This document shows positions 8,830 to 16,991 of a stretch of DNA of 58,407 bases, one piece after another. Within the stretch, counting starts at the first letter, position 1. Each line of letters opens with the position of its first letter. Below the pieces are notes generated by a model. That model was not told where the DNA came from, did not search any database, and was given only the letters and a program-made list of their open reading frames with translations. The position numbers and the translations under genes were made by a program. The stretch spans positions 1 to 58,407 of the forward strand of contig NZ_JAMWZB010000030.1 in the NCBI RefSeq assembly GCF_024305035.1, in the 5' to 3' direction. Origin of the DNA: Algoriphagus sp. (GTDB taxonomy: Bacteria > Bacteroidota > Bacteroidia > Cytophagales > Cyclobacteriaceae).

Positions 8830-10647
8830 TTAAAAAAATCGTAGTCCACCTCTAAATCCAATCCAAAACTGACTGGCTAAATTATCGATGGGAATAGTTT
8901 TTTCTGATCGAATTTTTGGACTGGTATAAGTGAATAAATTCGGATGATCAGTATAGGAATTATCGTAAACACGCCAGTTTAAAGTAGGTCCTGCATAGAG
9001 TCCAAAACCATTGGACATCTGGTAATCGAAACCTAAGTAGGCGCGGTTGATCAGGTTCACTGCAAGTACATTTCCTTTATTTAATTGCTCAGTGCTTAAC
9101 TCAATATTGAGAAAAGTCTTATTTCCCAATCTTGGGGAAGTTCCGACACCATATCCAAAAGCCCACGTTGTGGAATCTGCCTGTTCGGGTCTGATTCCCC
9201 CAAAAAGCATGTTGTAGAATGATCTCGTGCCGGTGCGCAGTGAAATATTGATGGGCAGCATTTCATCCGCTCCAATTTCCACGTTATGATAACCTTTTCT
9301 TACAAAGCTAATTAAGCCGATTGCTACACCGGATATGCTGTCTGAGTAGTTGAATAGGCCGATTTGTGATCCAGTTATATTTCTTCCAACATTCAAAATT
9401 CCACTGATTTGAGCGCCTTGGACATCCTGATGATTGTAATTGACCAAGCCCGCGGCTTGCGTTCCTTGAAGTTTTTTTGTGGAAAGGTTCATCAATCCCG
9501 CCAACTGGGCCCCTTTTACATTACCGCTTGTAAAATTCACCAATCCGGCAGCCTGAATTGCATTCACAGAATCCCATGTTACATTTGCCAAACCAGCCAT
9601 CTGCAATCCTTTTACTTTTCCCCCGACCAGGTTGAATAAGCCCGCGAGTTGGACTGATTTGACATCGCCTTGATTGATAGTAAACAGGCCACCCAGTTCG
9701 GCTTTGTTTGTCCCTCCGGAAAATCCCCCTAAAACATTCAATGAATAATCGTTGATTACACTTCCCGATAGCTTTCTGTTGGTGCCAATAAAGGGTACAA
9801 AAGAAAGCTGAAAGTCCCTGTAGATGGTATCATTGATATTTTCTAGGTTCCTATAGCCTACCGATTTTTTGGTCCAAACCCAAAATGTCTTTGCCGAATT
9901 AGCAATATCTTTTCCCACTTCATCCAATTTGATATTTTCTGCCCTTAATAGGATTTTTTGGAAAGAGGATGTTTCCTCTAGTAGCAGTGTATCGGAAAAG
10001 TTCTTTTTATTTACAATTAGCTCAAAATTTTCCACTGCAGGATTTTTTATTTTAAATTGGAAATAACCGTATTCATTCGTTGTCGAAGAATGAAGTGTGA
10101 TCGGTTCATAAATAGTCGCATCACGGATTCCCCGACCCGCCTCGTCCACCACGTACCCACTGATCACGACCTCTTTGGGAGAGGAGGGCTTGGGTGTCAA
10201 AATTACATATACTCCTTTTTCTTTAATTTGAACTTGTCCTTCAAAAACGCCTTCCAAAACCTCACGAAGTGGGCGGTCATTAAAACTTTTTGAAACAATG
10301 CGACTGACATCCAGTGCAGATGAACTATAGGAAAACACACAGCCAGCTTCTTGTGAAACTCGTTTCAATATACTGTCAATCCGTTCATTTTGAGCGGAAA
10401 TCGTGACCTTTCGCTCTAAAACTGGAATCTCTTGTTGGGCAAAAGCAGGACCCATTGTCCAATAGCCAGTAAAAAACAAAACTAAAAGAAAGCTATTCGT
10501 TATTCTTAAAAAGAAGCTCCACCCAGTTTCAAGTTTAAATGAGATCGGGAGACTATGAAGCTGATTTGTACCAAAGGTTGACTCTCTGTCGAGGACCCTT
10601 GAACGAGAATGAAGGTCCCCTGACCAAAATTTAAAAACATCCTTCAC
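8830..10647 (-). CDS. STN / carboxypeptidase-regulatory-like / LA_2272-repeat fusion protein
   Basis: About 605 residues. The open frame extends to 10806, but the first 50 codons overlap the FecR gene. The GTG pair at 10645-10650 overlaps the FecR stop slightly and leaves an N-extension before a signal peptide (SFLLVLFFTGY to AFAQ); no ATG suits better, so the start is uncertain. After cleavage comes an STN (secretin/TonB N-terminal) domain (RKVTISAQNERIDSILKRVS to YVILTPK). A carboxypeptidase-regulatory-like sandwich follows (ISGYVVDEAGRGIRDATIY), then a linker, then eight to ten 16-residue AGL-N repeats and a C-terminal barrel-like region ending in FF. STN domains normally sit on TonB receptors and touch FecR in the periplasm. 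Here there is no plug or 22-strand barrel. Its place right after sigma and FecR genes suggests it is the outer-membrane signal input to them. Confidence 0.82.
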   Translation of the reverse strand: MKDVFKFWSGDLHSRSRVLDRESTFGTNQLHSLPISFKLETGWSFFLRITNSFLLVLFFTGYWTMGPAFAQQEIPVLERKVTISAQNERIDSILKRVSQEAGCVFSYSSSALDVSRIVSKSFNDRPLREVLEGVFEGQVQIKEKGVYVILTPKPSSPKEVVISGYVVDEAGRGIRDATIYEPITLHSSTTNEYGYFQFKIKNPAVENFELIVNKKNFSDTLLLEETSSFQKILLRAENIKLDEVGKDIANSAKTFWVWTKKSVGYRNLENINDTIYRDFQLSFVPFIGTNRKLSGSVINDYSLNVLGGFSGGTNKAELGGLFTINQGDVKSVQLAGLFNLVGGKVKGLQMAGLANVTWDSVNAIQAAGLVNFTSGNVKGAQLAGLMNLSTKKLQGTQAAGLVNYNHQDVQGAQISGILNVGRNITGSQIGLFNYSDSISGVAIGLISFVRKGYHNVEIGADEMLPINISLRTGTRSFYNMLFGGIRPEQADSTTWAFGYGVGTSPRLGNKTFLNIELSTEQLNKGNVLAVNLINRAYLGFDYQMSNGFGLYAGPTLNWRVYDNSYTDHPNLFTYTSPKIRSEKTIPIDNLASQFWIGFRGGLRFF

Positions 10648-11602
10648 CACTGATCCGGATTTGATTTGAATCATAGGTAATTTCCAAGGACATGGTTTCT
10701 CCGATGATGGAAAGGATAGTTTCCAACTCCTCATTTTCAAAATCCACTGTGAGTTTGCAATGGGAGATATTTCTGTCCAAAATAATCTCTTTTCCATAAA
10801 TCTCATTCAATTGATCAATTACCTGCTGAAGTTCCTGTTCATGAAAGGAGAAATTCCTGGTTTTGTAGGCGGAAACATTTGGATCGGCTTCTGCTTTGGA
10901 AAAAGCATTTGTAGTTTTGTCGTAGGTTCCTTTTTCTCCTGCCTGGAGTAGGATTCCTTCCAAGGTTTCTGAGTAAAATTTCACCGCACCCTCTTGCACT
11001 GAAACCTCAATAATTTCGCTTTCGGGTAAAGATTTTACATTGAAAATTGTCCCGATGTCTTCAATTAAAAGGTTTGCTGTTTGCACGGTCCATTCCACTT
11101 TTTTAGACTCCGGAAAATTGACCAAAACTTCTCCTGAGACATGGATTACTCCTGTGTTCTTCCACTCATTGTACTCCACTTGGACCCTTGAATTCCGATT
11201 GAGTGAGATTTCAGTCTGGTCGGGGAGGGTTTGAGTCAAAACCTGATTTTCACTTATGAACTGAAACTCTTCAGGTTTGGTGTATTGATTATAAAAAAGG
11301 AAGGAAAAACCCAAAACAAGGATTAAACTTGCCGCGATTCCCCAAGCAGGAATTAAGAATCTGGTTTTACTGTCATTTTTAGAAATCTTCCTCTTAACTT
11401 TTTTCCAAGCTTGTTCTACATCAAAATCCTGCTCATCGGCTAATTGTGCATTTTCAAAAATGAAAATCGAATGATCTAAATACTTCTGGTTTTCCGGAGA
11501 AAGTTTACACCATTCCCGTAATTCCCGGGTCTCTGTATCCGTGCTTTCCCCGACGATGAATTTGCCGATCAACTTTTCAATATATTCTTCGTCTCCCTTC
11601 AT
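10631..11602 (-). CDS. FecR-family anti-sigma factor
   Basis: A 323-residue protein. The cytoplasmic N-terminus (1-82) has the short helical anti-sigma part (IGKFIVGESTDTETRELREW). One transmembrane helix (about 84-104, PAWGIAASLILVLGFSFLF) precedes a periplasmic FecR domain (TLPDQTEISLNRNSRVQVEYN, VSGEVLVNF, VSVQEGAVKFY) and a C-terminal DUF4974/STN-like module (about 250-320, FSFHEQELQQVIDQLNEIYG). It should hold the sigma factor encoded at 11599-12180 until an outer-membrane STN partner signals. It overlaps that gene by four bases (ATGA) and overlaps the start of the STN fusion gene, so the three are translationally coupled. Confidence 0.92.
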   Translation of the reverse strand: MKGDEEYIEKLIGKFIVGESTDTETRELREWCKLSPENQKYLDHSIFIFENAQLADEQDFDVEQAWKKVKRKISKNDSKTRFLIPAWGIAASLILVLGFSFLFYNQYTKPEEFQFISENQVLTQTLPDQTEISLNRNSRVQVEYNEWKNTGVIHVSGEVLVNFPESKKVEWTVQTANLLIEDIGTIFNVKSLPESEIIEVSVQEGAVKFYSETLEGILLQAGEKGTYDKTTNAFSKAEADPNVSAYKTRNFSFHEQELQQVIDQLNEIYGKEIILDRNISHCKLTVDFENEELETILSIIGETMSLEITYDSNQIRISGEGCF

Positions 11603-12180
11603 GACTCCAACAATTTATTCATCAAAATTGCCACTAAAGGCAGATATTCCTTTAACTGGACACGCATGATTTTCAATGCCTTGCCCATCTGGTTTTCTAC
11701 AGTTTTCACAGACAAGTTCAACTGATCAGCGATCTGCTGGTACTTCAATTCCTCGAATCGACTCATGGTAAAGATCAACCTGCACTGCTCAGGCAAGGTC
11801 TGAATGGCAGCTCTAATTTTATCCTCGAGCTCCACGTGGATAGCCAGGTGATCCGCGGGTTGGATTTGCTCTTCACCCTTTAAGAGTTCATTGGCAAAAT
11901 ATTTCTGTTTTACTTTTTCGTGTTTCAGTTCGTTGAGACAGGAATTTCGAATAGCTCGGTAAAGGTATGATTTCAGAGAAGTATCAATTGAAATGGATTT
12001 TCGCTTTTCCCAAAACCCGATAAATACAGCCTGCACGATCTCCTCAGCCCCATCAGGATCTTTTAGATAGCTATTGGCATAGCGGCATAGCGGTTGATAG
12101 TAGGTTTTGAACAGCATTTCAAAGGCTGAATTTTGGCCTGATTGTATCGCTAAAAAAACCTGTCGATCTGTCTCCAGCAT
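11599..12180 (-). CDS. ECF-family RNA polymerase sigma factor
   Basis: A 193-residue protein with region 2 (about 20-90, FEMLFKTYYQPLCRYANSYL, AEEIVQAVFIGFWEKR) and region 4 helix-turn-helix (about 125-180, LPEQCRLIFTMSRFEELKYQ, KTVENQMGKALKIMR). This layout is that of the Bacteroidota FecI-like group which precedes FecR genes. It heads a minus-strand series ending with the TonB receptor at 4245. The 4-base overlap with FecR indicates translational coupling. It is divergent from the RadC-like gene across a 607-bp gap. Confidence 0.93.
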   Translation of the reverse strand: MLETDRQVFLAIQSGQNSAFEMLFKTYYQPLCRYANSYLKDPDGAEEIVQAVFIGFWEKRKSISIDTSLKSYLYRAIRNSCLNELKHEKVKQKYFANELLKGEEQIQPADHLAIHVELEDKIRAAIQTLPEQCRLIFTMSRFEELKYQQIADQLNLSVKTVENQMGKALKIMRVQLKEYLPLVAILMNKLLES

Positions 12181-12787
12181 GGAAATAAAAATATTTTCGG
12201 TGCAAGATAAGATTTTGGTTTCTTTTTAAAATAAGACAACCCCAAACTTAAATACCCCTATACTGACATGATTTATTTTATGGGATATCAAATCTAAACT
12301 TTTTCTGTCAGGTGAAGAAATTAAACGAGTAGTTAGCCTTTGAAGGTACTTTTTATCAGTTTTTTCAGAAAAAAAAATCATGACTCATGATCATCTACTG
12401 AAAAGCAGTGTTTTTGAAAATTTACCTTAGTCCAACAAAATGGATGAGAGGAAGAAAACTATTCGGAATTCAATTCGTTGGAAAAATTTCAAAAGTTGAC
12501 CTCAAAACCCTGTGGCAATTTCTGAAAGCGGTTCAGCTTGGGAATTAACCTAAAGTTAATTCGGCTTTGTCGTTATTTCTTGTCAAAAGCGTACAGGTTT
12601 TATACCAAAAAAAGTCCTGGTTAAAGAGTTACTTGATTTCCGGAATAAGGTAATCAGGAATCTCGGGGACAACTTAGAGTTTGCTCCTTAACGTCAATTG
12701 GTCCTCCTCTGGTTTTCTTCCATTTTGTTTGGACTTGCTCCCTAAAGGGTTGGGCTGAGTCCATCATTCGCTAACTCAACAACAGGT
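12181..12787. other. Gene-free divergent region with palindromes
   Basis: A 607-bp gap without an open frame of note. Two structures stand out: a 15-bp palindrome ATCATGACTCATGAT (12377-12391), and a hairpin with GAATTAAC (12542-12549) pairing with GTTAATTC (12555-12562). Promoters for the sigma factor (leftward) and the RadC-like gene (rightward) must lie here, but no convincing -7/-33 pair could be fixed by eye. Confidence 0.5.
12377..12391. promoter_or_regulatory. 15-bp palindrome, candidate operator
   Basis: ATCATGA-C-TCATGAT is symmetric in every position around a central C. It lies about 200 bp upstream of the ECF sigma gene and 400 bp upstream of the RadC-like gene. Assignment to a regulator is not possible. 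Confidence 0.35.
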
Positions 12788-13258
12788 ATGGAAGCAATTA
12801 AAGAAAAAATTGATTTGAGTTCGGTGGCAGAGATATCCATCGGGTACAGTTGCCAGGTCAAGGCCAGCCTGAGACCAAAGGTGAATTGCTCAAGGCAGGC
12901 TTATCAGTTATTTTTGGATTTCTGGCAAAAGGACAGGATCGAGCTGGTGGAGGATTTTCAATTGATGCTACTCAATCGGTCAAATCGGGTTCTTGGAATT
13001 TGTACGGTCAGTAGCGGAGGAACTTCAGGAACCGTGGTGGATCCAAAAATTGTATTCGCAACAGCCCTTAAAGCCAATGCTTCCTCGATGATCGTAGCCC
13101 ATAATCACCCATCGGGAAACTTGGGTCCTTCTGAACCGGATAAGCAATTAACCAAAAGGCTGATGGAGATTGGTAGAGCCTTGGATTTGCCGCTCCTAGA
13201 CCATATGATAGTGACGCTCGAAGGATATTATTCTTTTGCGGATGAAGGAGGACTTTAG
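12788..13258 (+). CDS. RadC-like JAB/MPN-domain protein
   Basis: A 156-residue protein covering just the JAB (MPN+) domain of the RadC family. The metal-binding signature HxH-x7-S-x2-D is intact: His105, His107, Ser115 and Asp118 in HNHPSGNLGPSEPD. It lacks the N-terminal helix-hairpin-helix part of long chromosomal RadC and has the size of the short copies common on integrative elements and plasmids of Bacteroidota. The biochemical activity of RadC is unsettled; a DNA-repair role is a name only. It stands alone, flanked by a 607-bp gap and by the orphan palindromes, which fits an accessory patch. Confidence 0.88.
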   Translation: MEAIKEKIDLSSVAEISIGYSCQVKASLRPKVNCSRQAYQLFLDFWQKDRIELVEDFQLMLLNRSNRVLGICTVSSGGTSGTVVDPKIVFATALKANASSMIVAHNHPSGNLGPSEPDKQLTKRLMEIGRALDLPLLDHMIVTLEGYYSFADEGGL

Positions 13259-13363
13259 GCTCCCTTTTTTGATTGATGCTTTTTGAAGGCCCTTTAGACT
13301 CGGAGTCCTATGCTGTTACAAAATATTCCTCCTCGAGTATAGATGAGTTGTGTTCAACAAATA

Positions 13364-13420
13364 TATACCCGTTAAGGTATATTTATCGGCTTTTTATTCT
13401 GTACATACCCGAAAAGGTAT
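13364..13420 (+). promoter_or_regulatory. Pair of HipB-like palindromic operators with no cognate gene
   Basis: Two copies of ATACC-N6-GGTAT lie at 13365-13380 and 13405-13420, 40 bp apart, about four helical turns. The first extends to TATACC/GGTATA. Half-sites of this kind (compare the E. coli hipBA operator TATCC-N8-GGATA) usually flank the promoter of an HTH antitoxin operon. Here the only reading frame following on the plus strand is a 15-codon stub from 13433, and the next gene runs towards it. The pair therefore looks like the promoter-operator left from a deleted toxin-antitoxin operon. The link to HipB is inferred from symmetry and spacing only. Confidence 0.5.
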
Positions 13421-13482
13421 AATGATATGAATAATTGCTTAAGGGTGAATTATATTGAGAATCATATTGATTAACTTAATGT

Positions 13483-14655
13483 TTAATCGATCCCGGTTAA
13501 TTTTTCTATTCTTGTCATAGCATGTTCATTTTTTGGGTTAAGGTCAAGAGATTTTTTATAGTTTTTGATTGCTTTCTGTTTTTCGCCCACGGCTTCAAAA
13601 GCTTCTCCCAAGCTATCATAGGAATTAGGAGAGTTGGGGTAATTTGTAACATTTAAAATAAAGAATTCAAGTGCCTTAGTTAGATCATCGGGATCATTGC
13701 TACGGAGCAAGCTATATCCAAGTTGGTTTACCAGGGACTCAGGAGGAGGGAAAGTGTAGGAAAGTTTTTCCGAAATAGCCTGAAAATGTTCAGTAAGTTG
13801 GGCTAGGTTGTGCACCTCTCGAAAAGAAAGTCCATACCCCTCAAATAGGGTTGAGATTCCATTATGAAAGGCTGTAATTGGAACTGAGTTATGATCTTCC
13901 CTTTCGAAATACTCCCATTTTGCACGAAGATCACTAGGTGATTTATTATTCAATGACTCATAAAACCGAACATGACGATCGCGATTTCGAAGGTTCCTTT
14001 TGCCCCAGTTTGCTGTAGCTAGGTAAATGTACCGTGAAAATGACTGCTCAGTCATGGAATCCAGCTTTTTGTCCATGGTTCCAGCATCCCAAGTTCCAAA
14101 ACTTGGATCAACAGCAATAAATGCATTGAAAAGGGTCTTTTCTTTCATAAAAGCATGAGTTGCCAGTAAACCTCCTAAAGAATGCCCGAAAAGAATCCGA
14201 TAGGGTGCAGTTCGATAGGTCCGATCCAATTCTGGAATTAGCTCTTCTTCCAAAAAACCCAGAAATCGATTTCCACCGCCTGTGTTATTCGCTCTGACAG
14301 TTACAATTTTATCGGGAGTATAGTCTCTTTCTCTATCCCTACTCCGAATACCTACTACAATCATTTCGGGAATAGTCCTGCTTCCATAGGCATCAGCACT
14401 CATGTAGTTGACTATTCCCGTAATTGACCTAAAATGAAGGTGTCCATCCAATAGAATGAGTATGGGGTAAGTTTTGTGGGCTGATTCTGCAAGATGGTAT
14501 GAATCAGGAAGATTGACCCAGTATTCTCTATCTTCGTTCAGCCTGGTGGATTCAATGGAATGTTTTGTTCCAATTAAGATCTGTTCAATTTCCTGTGATT
14601 TCACCGAATAGTTGCCAATGAGTATCAGCAGAATTGCAAAGATTGATTTCTTCAT
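13483..14655 (-). CDS. Exported alpha/beta-hydrolase (esterase D/BesA-like) with C-terminal TPR
   Basis: A 390-residue protein from the ATG at 14655, which starts a signal peptide (MKKSIFAILLILIGNYSVKS). The frame opens 29 codons further upstream, but that part lacks signal character. The hydrolase domain (about 30-270) has the esterase features YPILILLDGHLHF and the nucleophile elbow GHSLGG. It also has a plausible Asp (VDPSFGTWD) and His (EREDHNSV), as in ferric-siderophore esterases and putative esterase PF00756 proteins. Residues 315-385 hold one or two TPR units (PNSYDSLGEAFEAVGEKQKA). The protein should be periplasmic or surface-exposed. It is the first of four hydrolase-type genes in this part of the window. 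Substrate unknown. Confidence 0.85.
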   Translation of the reverse strand: MKKSIFAILLILIGNYSVKSQEIEQILIGTKHSIESTRLNEDREYWVNLPDSYHLAESAHKTYPILILLDGHLHFRSITGIVNYMSADAYGSRTIPEMIVVGIRSRDRERDYTPDKIVTVRANNTGGGNRFLGFLEEELIPELDRTYRTAPYRILFGHSLGGLLATHAFMKEKTLFNAFIAVDPSFGTWDAGTMDKKLDSMTEQSFSRYIYLATANWGKRNLRNRDRHVRFYESLNNKSPSDLRAKWEYFEREDHNSVPITAFHNGISTLFEGYGLSFREVHNLAQLTEHFQAISEKLSYTFPPPESLVNQLGYSLLRSNDPDDLTKALEFFILNVTNYPNSPNSYDSLGEAFEAVGEKQKAIKNYKKSLDLNPKNEHAMTRIEKLTGID

Positions 14656-14752
14656 TTTGTTTTTAATGAAATTGGTTTCACCTTGGCTGGAATAGAGTTT
14701 TTCCATGCTCTTCATTATAAGCGAATTCGAATTGTTTTCCAATTATACTCTA

Positions 14753-14782
14753 GCCTTTTAGCAGATACAGCTACTAAAAGGC
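14753..14782 (-). terminator. Hairpin downstream of the serine hydrolase gene
   Basis: GCCTTTTAG (14753-14761) and CTAAAAGGC (14774-14782) form a perfect 9-bp stem right after the stop codon of the minus-strand gene at 14786. No clear T-run follows on that strand, so termination would be weak. Confidence 0.4.
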
Positions 14783-14785
14783 AAT

Positions 14786-16255
14786 TTATGGATTTATGAT
14801 TTTTAGAGCAGTTTGTCCGTATAGCATGAATGACGGCTTGTCTCCATCCCTGGCAAAAGAGACTTGTATTCCTGTATTTCCATGAATAAAACCAAGTTCC
14901 TCCCCGACAATTGGTACAAGCTCATATTCATCCCCATTTGGGAAGAAAAGTGAAATTTGATTTTTGCTTTCATCAAAAGAAATGGATAAATCAACCTGTT
15001 CATTCCATCTATACTTTCCTTCCAATTCCTTTATTACACCCGGTTCAATTGGTTTTCGCTGAACCTCAGTTTGCTTAAAATGTCGCCAATCATAGACTTT
15101 CGAGGCGGATAATAAGAGTTCATTTCCAAGGGCTCCGCCATTATCGGAATTAATTAAATAAACCAACCCATTCCCGCTTGTAAGACTGATGGTCATTCCC
15201 GTACGATATCCGGCATTGCCTCCGTAATGGGTGAGTGAAATGTCATTTTCGGAACGATTAACAATGAAACCGTATACATGGCCATCCCGCTCATGACTTA
15301 GGATAGTTTTGATAGCTGACGTTGAAAATATCGAAGAATTACCCTGATAGGCATTATAAATCTCAATCAGAAATTTTGCCAGGTCTGAAGAATTACTCCA
15401 AAGTCCTGCTGCCGCTTGCTCCGGATGATTCCTCCATCCCCCTTCTATCAATTCTCCTGACTGGGTATACCCTTTTGCAACTCGATGGGTCTCTGACTCA
15501 GGCAAGGGTTGTGTAAATTCAGTGTTTTCCATTCCTGCAGGTTCTAGGATCCACTCCTTCAATATGGTTGAGAAATCATCATTGAATATGTCCTGAAGTG
15601 CAAGTTCGGCTAAGGTGTAGGCACCACCGGAGTAGGCCAGTATTTCATTCGGAGCTGTAATTACTTCAATAGGGGAGGTATTCACTCCGGCGCTGCCTTT
15701 TAAAACATCCAAATCAGTCGGCATCTCAACATCTCTACCATATCCCTGATATCCCCCTGGGCTTATTCCTGAGGTATGGGAAAAAATATTTCGAAAGGTT
15801 ACCGGATTAGCGGGAGTTTGTTTGCCGATTGGTAGGACAAATTCCTTCAAGTAGTCCTGGATATTTTTATCCAAATCTATTTTTTCCGCGGTATGCATCC
15901 GTAATGCTGCAAGAAATGTCACAGGTTTTGAAAGGGAGGCTGCTTGGAAAATACTAGTACTGTCTAGCTTGATCTGCTGTTTAAAGTTTTCATTTTGATA
16001 GGTCTCCGTCCAAGCAATTTTTCCCTGATTGATCACCGCAAGGGAAAGAGCGGGGATGTGGTAAGCTTCCATTTTATCTGTGAGGGAGCTAAGGCTTTCA
16101 GGCTCTTCCAAAAATTTCACCTGACCACGGATTTCATGCTCTAGCCGTGCTTTTCCATTATCCAATTCATTGGATGTTTTACTGCAAGAACTTAAAAATG
16201 CAAGTAGTAGGGTTGGGATAAATAATGTGCTCCAATAAGGCTTCGTACTTTTCAT
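14786..16255 (-). CDS. Lipoprotein serine hydrolase of the class C beta-lactamase/PBP-like family
   Basis: A 489-residue protein from the ATG at 16255; upstream codons of the frame overlap the neighbouring DUF4386 gene and are not used. The N-terminus is a lipoprotein signal (LFIPTLLLAFLSSC). The catalytic domain (about 60-400) has the SxxK nucleophile motif SLSK, a second motif YSGG in place of the usual YxN, and HYGG as the third motif. A C-terminal lipocalin-like tail (about 405-489, LEGKYRWNEQVDLSISF) is usual in this family. Such proteins act as esterases or D-amino-acid peptidases; true beta-lactam resistance is not implied. It lies 47 bp downstream of the DUF4386 gene on the same strand. 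Confidence 0.87.
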   Translation of the reverse strand: MKSTKPYWSTLFIPTLLLAFLSSCSKTSNELDNGKARLEHEIRGQVKFLEEPESLSSLTDKMEAYHIPALSLAVINQGKIAWTETYQNENFKQQIKLDSTSIFQAASLSKPVTFLAALRMHTAEKIDLDKNIQDYLKEFVLPIGKQTPANPVTFRNIFSHTSGISPGGYQGYGRDVEMPTDLDVLKGSAGVNTSPIEVITAPNEILAYSGGAYTLAELALQDIFNDDFSTILKEWILEPAGMENTEFTQPLPESETHRVAKGYTQSGELIEGGWRNHPEQAAAGLWSNSSDLAKFLIEIYNAYQGNSSIFSTSAIKTILSHERDGHVYGFIVNRSENDISLTHYGGNAGYRTGMTISLTSGNGLVYLINSDNGGALGNELLLSASKVYDWRHFKQTEVQRKPIEPGVIKELEGKYRWNEQVDLSISFDESKNQISLFFPNGDEYELVPIVGEELGFIHGNTGIQVSFARDGDKPSFMLYGQTALKIINP

Positions 16256-16302
16256 ATTCGTATATAGTGTTATCAGGTAGTTGCTGAGTTTGTTTTTTGT
16301 AC

Positions 16303-16971
16303 TTATTGTAAGCTGGGTACTTTGGAAGGCTTTCCTCCCTTTGCAACCAACCAAACTGCAAAGGCGAGTTCACCTAAGGCCATGGGAAAGGCCAGACCTA
16401 TTTCAAGATTTGCAAGGAAGGGTAGATGAGCGGAATATAGTTTTAAGGAATGGACTCCTACATAACTTAGTCCAGCAAAGAGTGCCAAAAAAACCAAGGG
16501 TCTAGGGATGGTGTTTTCCCACATCATTAGGTACCCAATAAGGGACAAATGCACTCCAAAAATCACCAAGCCACCATTCCAAATAGCTTCAAAAAGGCGG
16601 AAATTTTGGTTTATCTGTGGATTGGATAAGTCTTCATTGGCTGCATTGAGAATTAGAAAATAGATGGCTATACTAAAAATGAGGGTGTACAGGATTCTTG
16701 AAATCGCTGCTATTAAAGCATATTTCTTGCTGATTTTTTTAAAATACTTGTAGAGCATAATGCTCACAACTAGATCAAGTAAGACGATCAAGAACAACCC
16801 TAGGAGCATAGCCACATAAAGTCTTTGTCTTGTTTGGAAGAGTTCTTTTAAGTCTTCTATGTTTTCCGCTTGATTAAATTCGGGGAGGGCGTATCCTATG
16901 GAAAAGCCCGCTAGAATGGCTATTACGATTAGGGACCATCCTGAGAGAAGTGCTGTCTTTCTTTGGTTCAT
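16303..16971 (-). CDS. DUF4386-family integral membrane protein
   Basis: A 222-residue protein with six likely transmembrane helices (around 10-28, 52-75, 85-108, 130-150, 158-172 and 188-210). The family phrases TRQRLYVAMLLGLFLIVLLD, IYFLILNA and LIGYLMMWENTIPRPL match the DUF4386 group of Bacteroidota membrane proteins. No enzymatic residues are known for the family. It lies 20 bp from the alpha/beta-hydrolase gene upstream and 47 bp from the serine hydrolase gene downstream, all on the minus strand, so the three are probably co-transcribed. Confidence 0.82.
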   Translation of the reverse strand: MNQRKTALLSGWSLIVIAILAGFSIGYALPEFNQAENIEDLKELFQTRQRLYVAMLLGLFLIVLLDLVVSIMLYKYFKKISKKYALIAAISRILYTLIFSIAIYFLILNAANEDLSNPQINQNFRLFEAIWNGGLVIFGVHLSLIGYLMMWENTIPRPLVFLALFAGLSYVGVHSLKLYSAHLPFLANLEIGLAFPMALGELAFAVWLVAKGGKPSKVPSLQ

Positions 16972-16991
16972 GCTAACTTATCTGCCAGGAT

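Noticed and set aside
10648..10806. N-terminal extension of the STN fusion gene
   Set aside because: These codons lie wholly inside the FecR coding region and encode nothing like a signal peptide.
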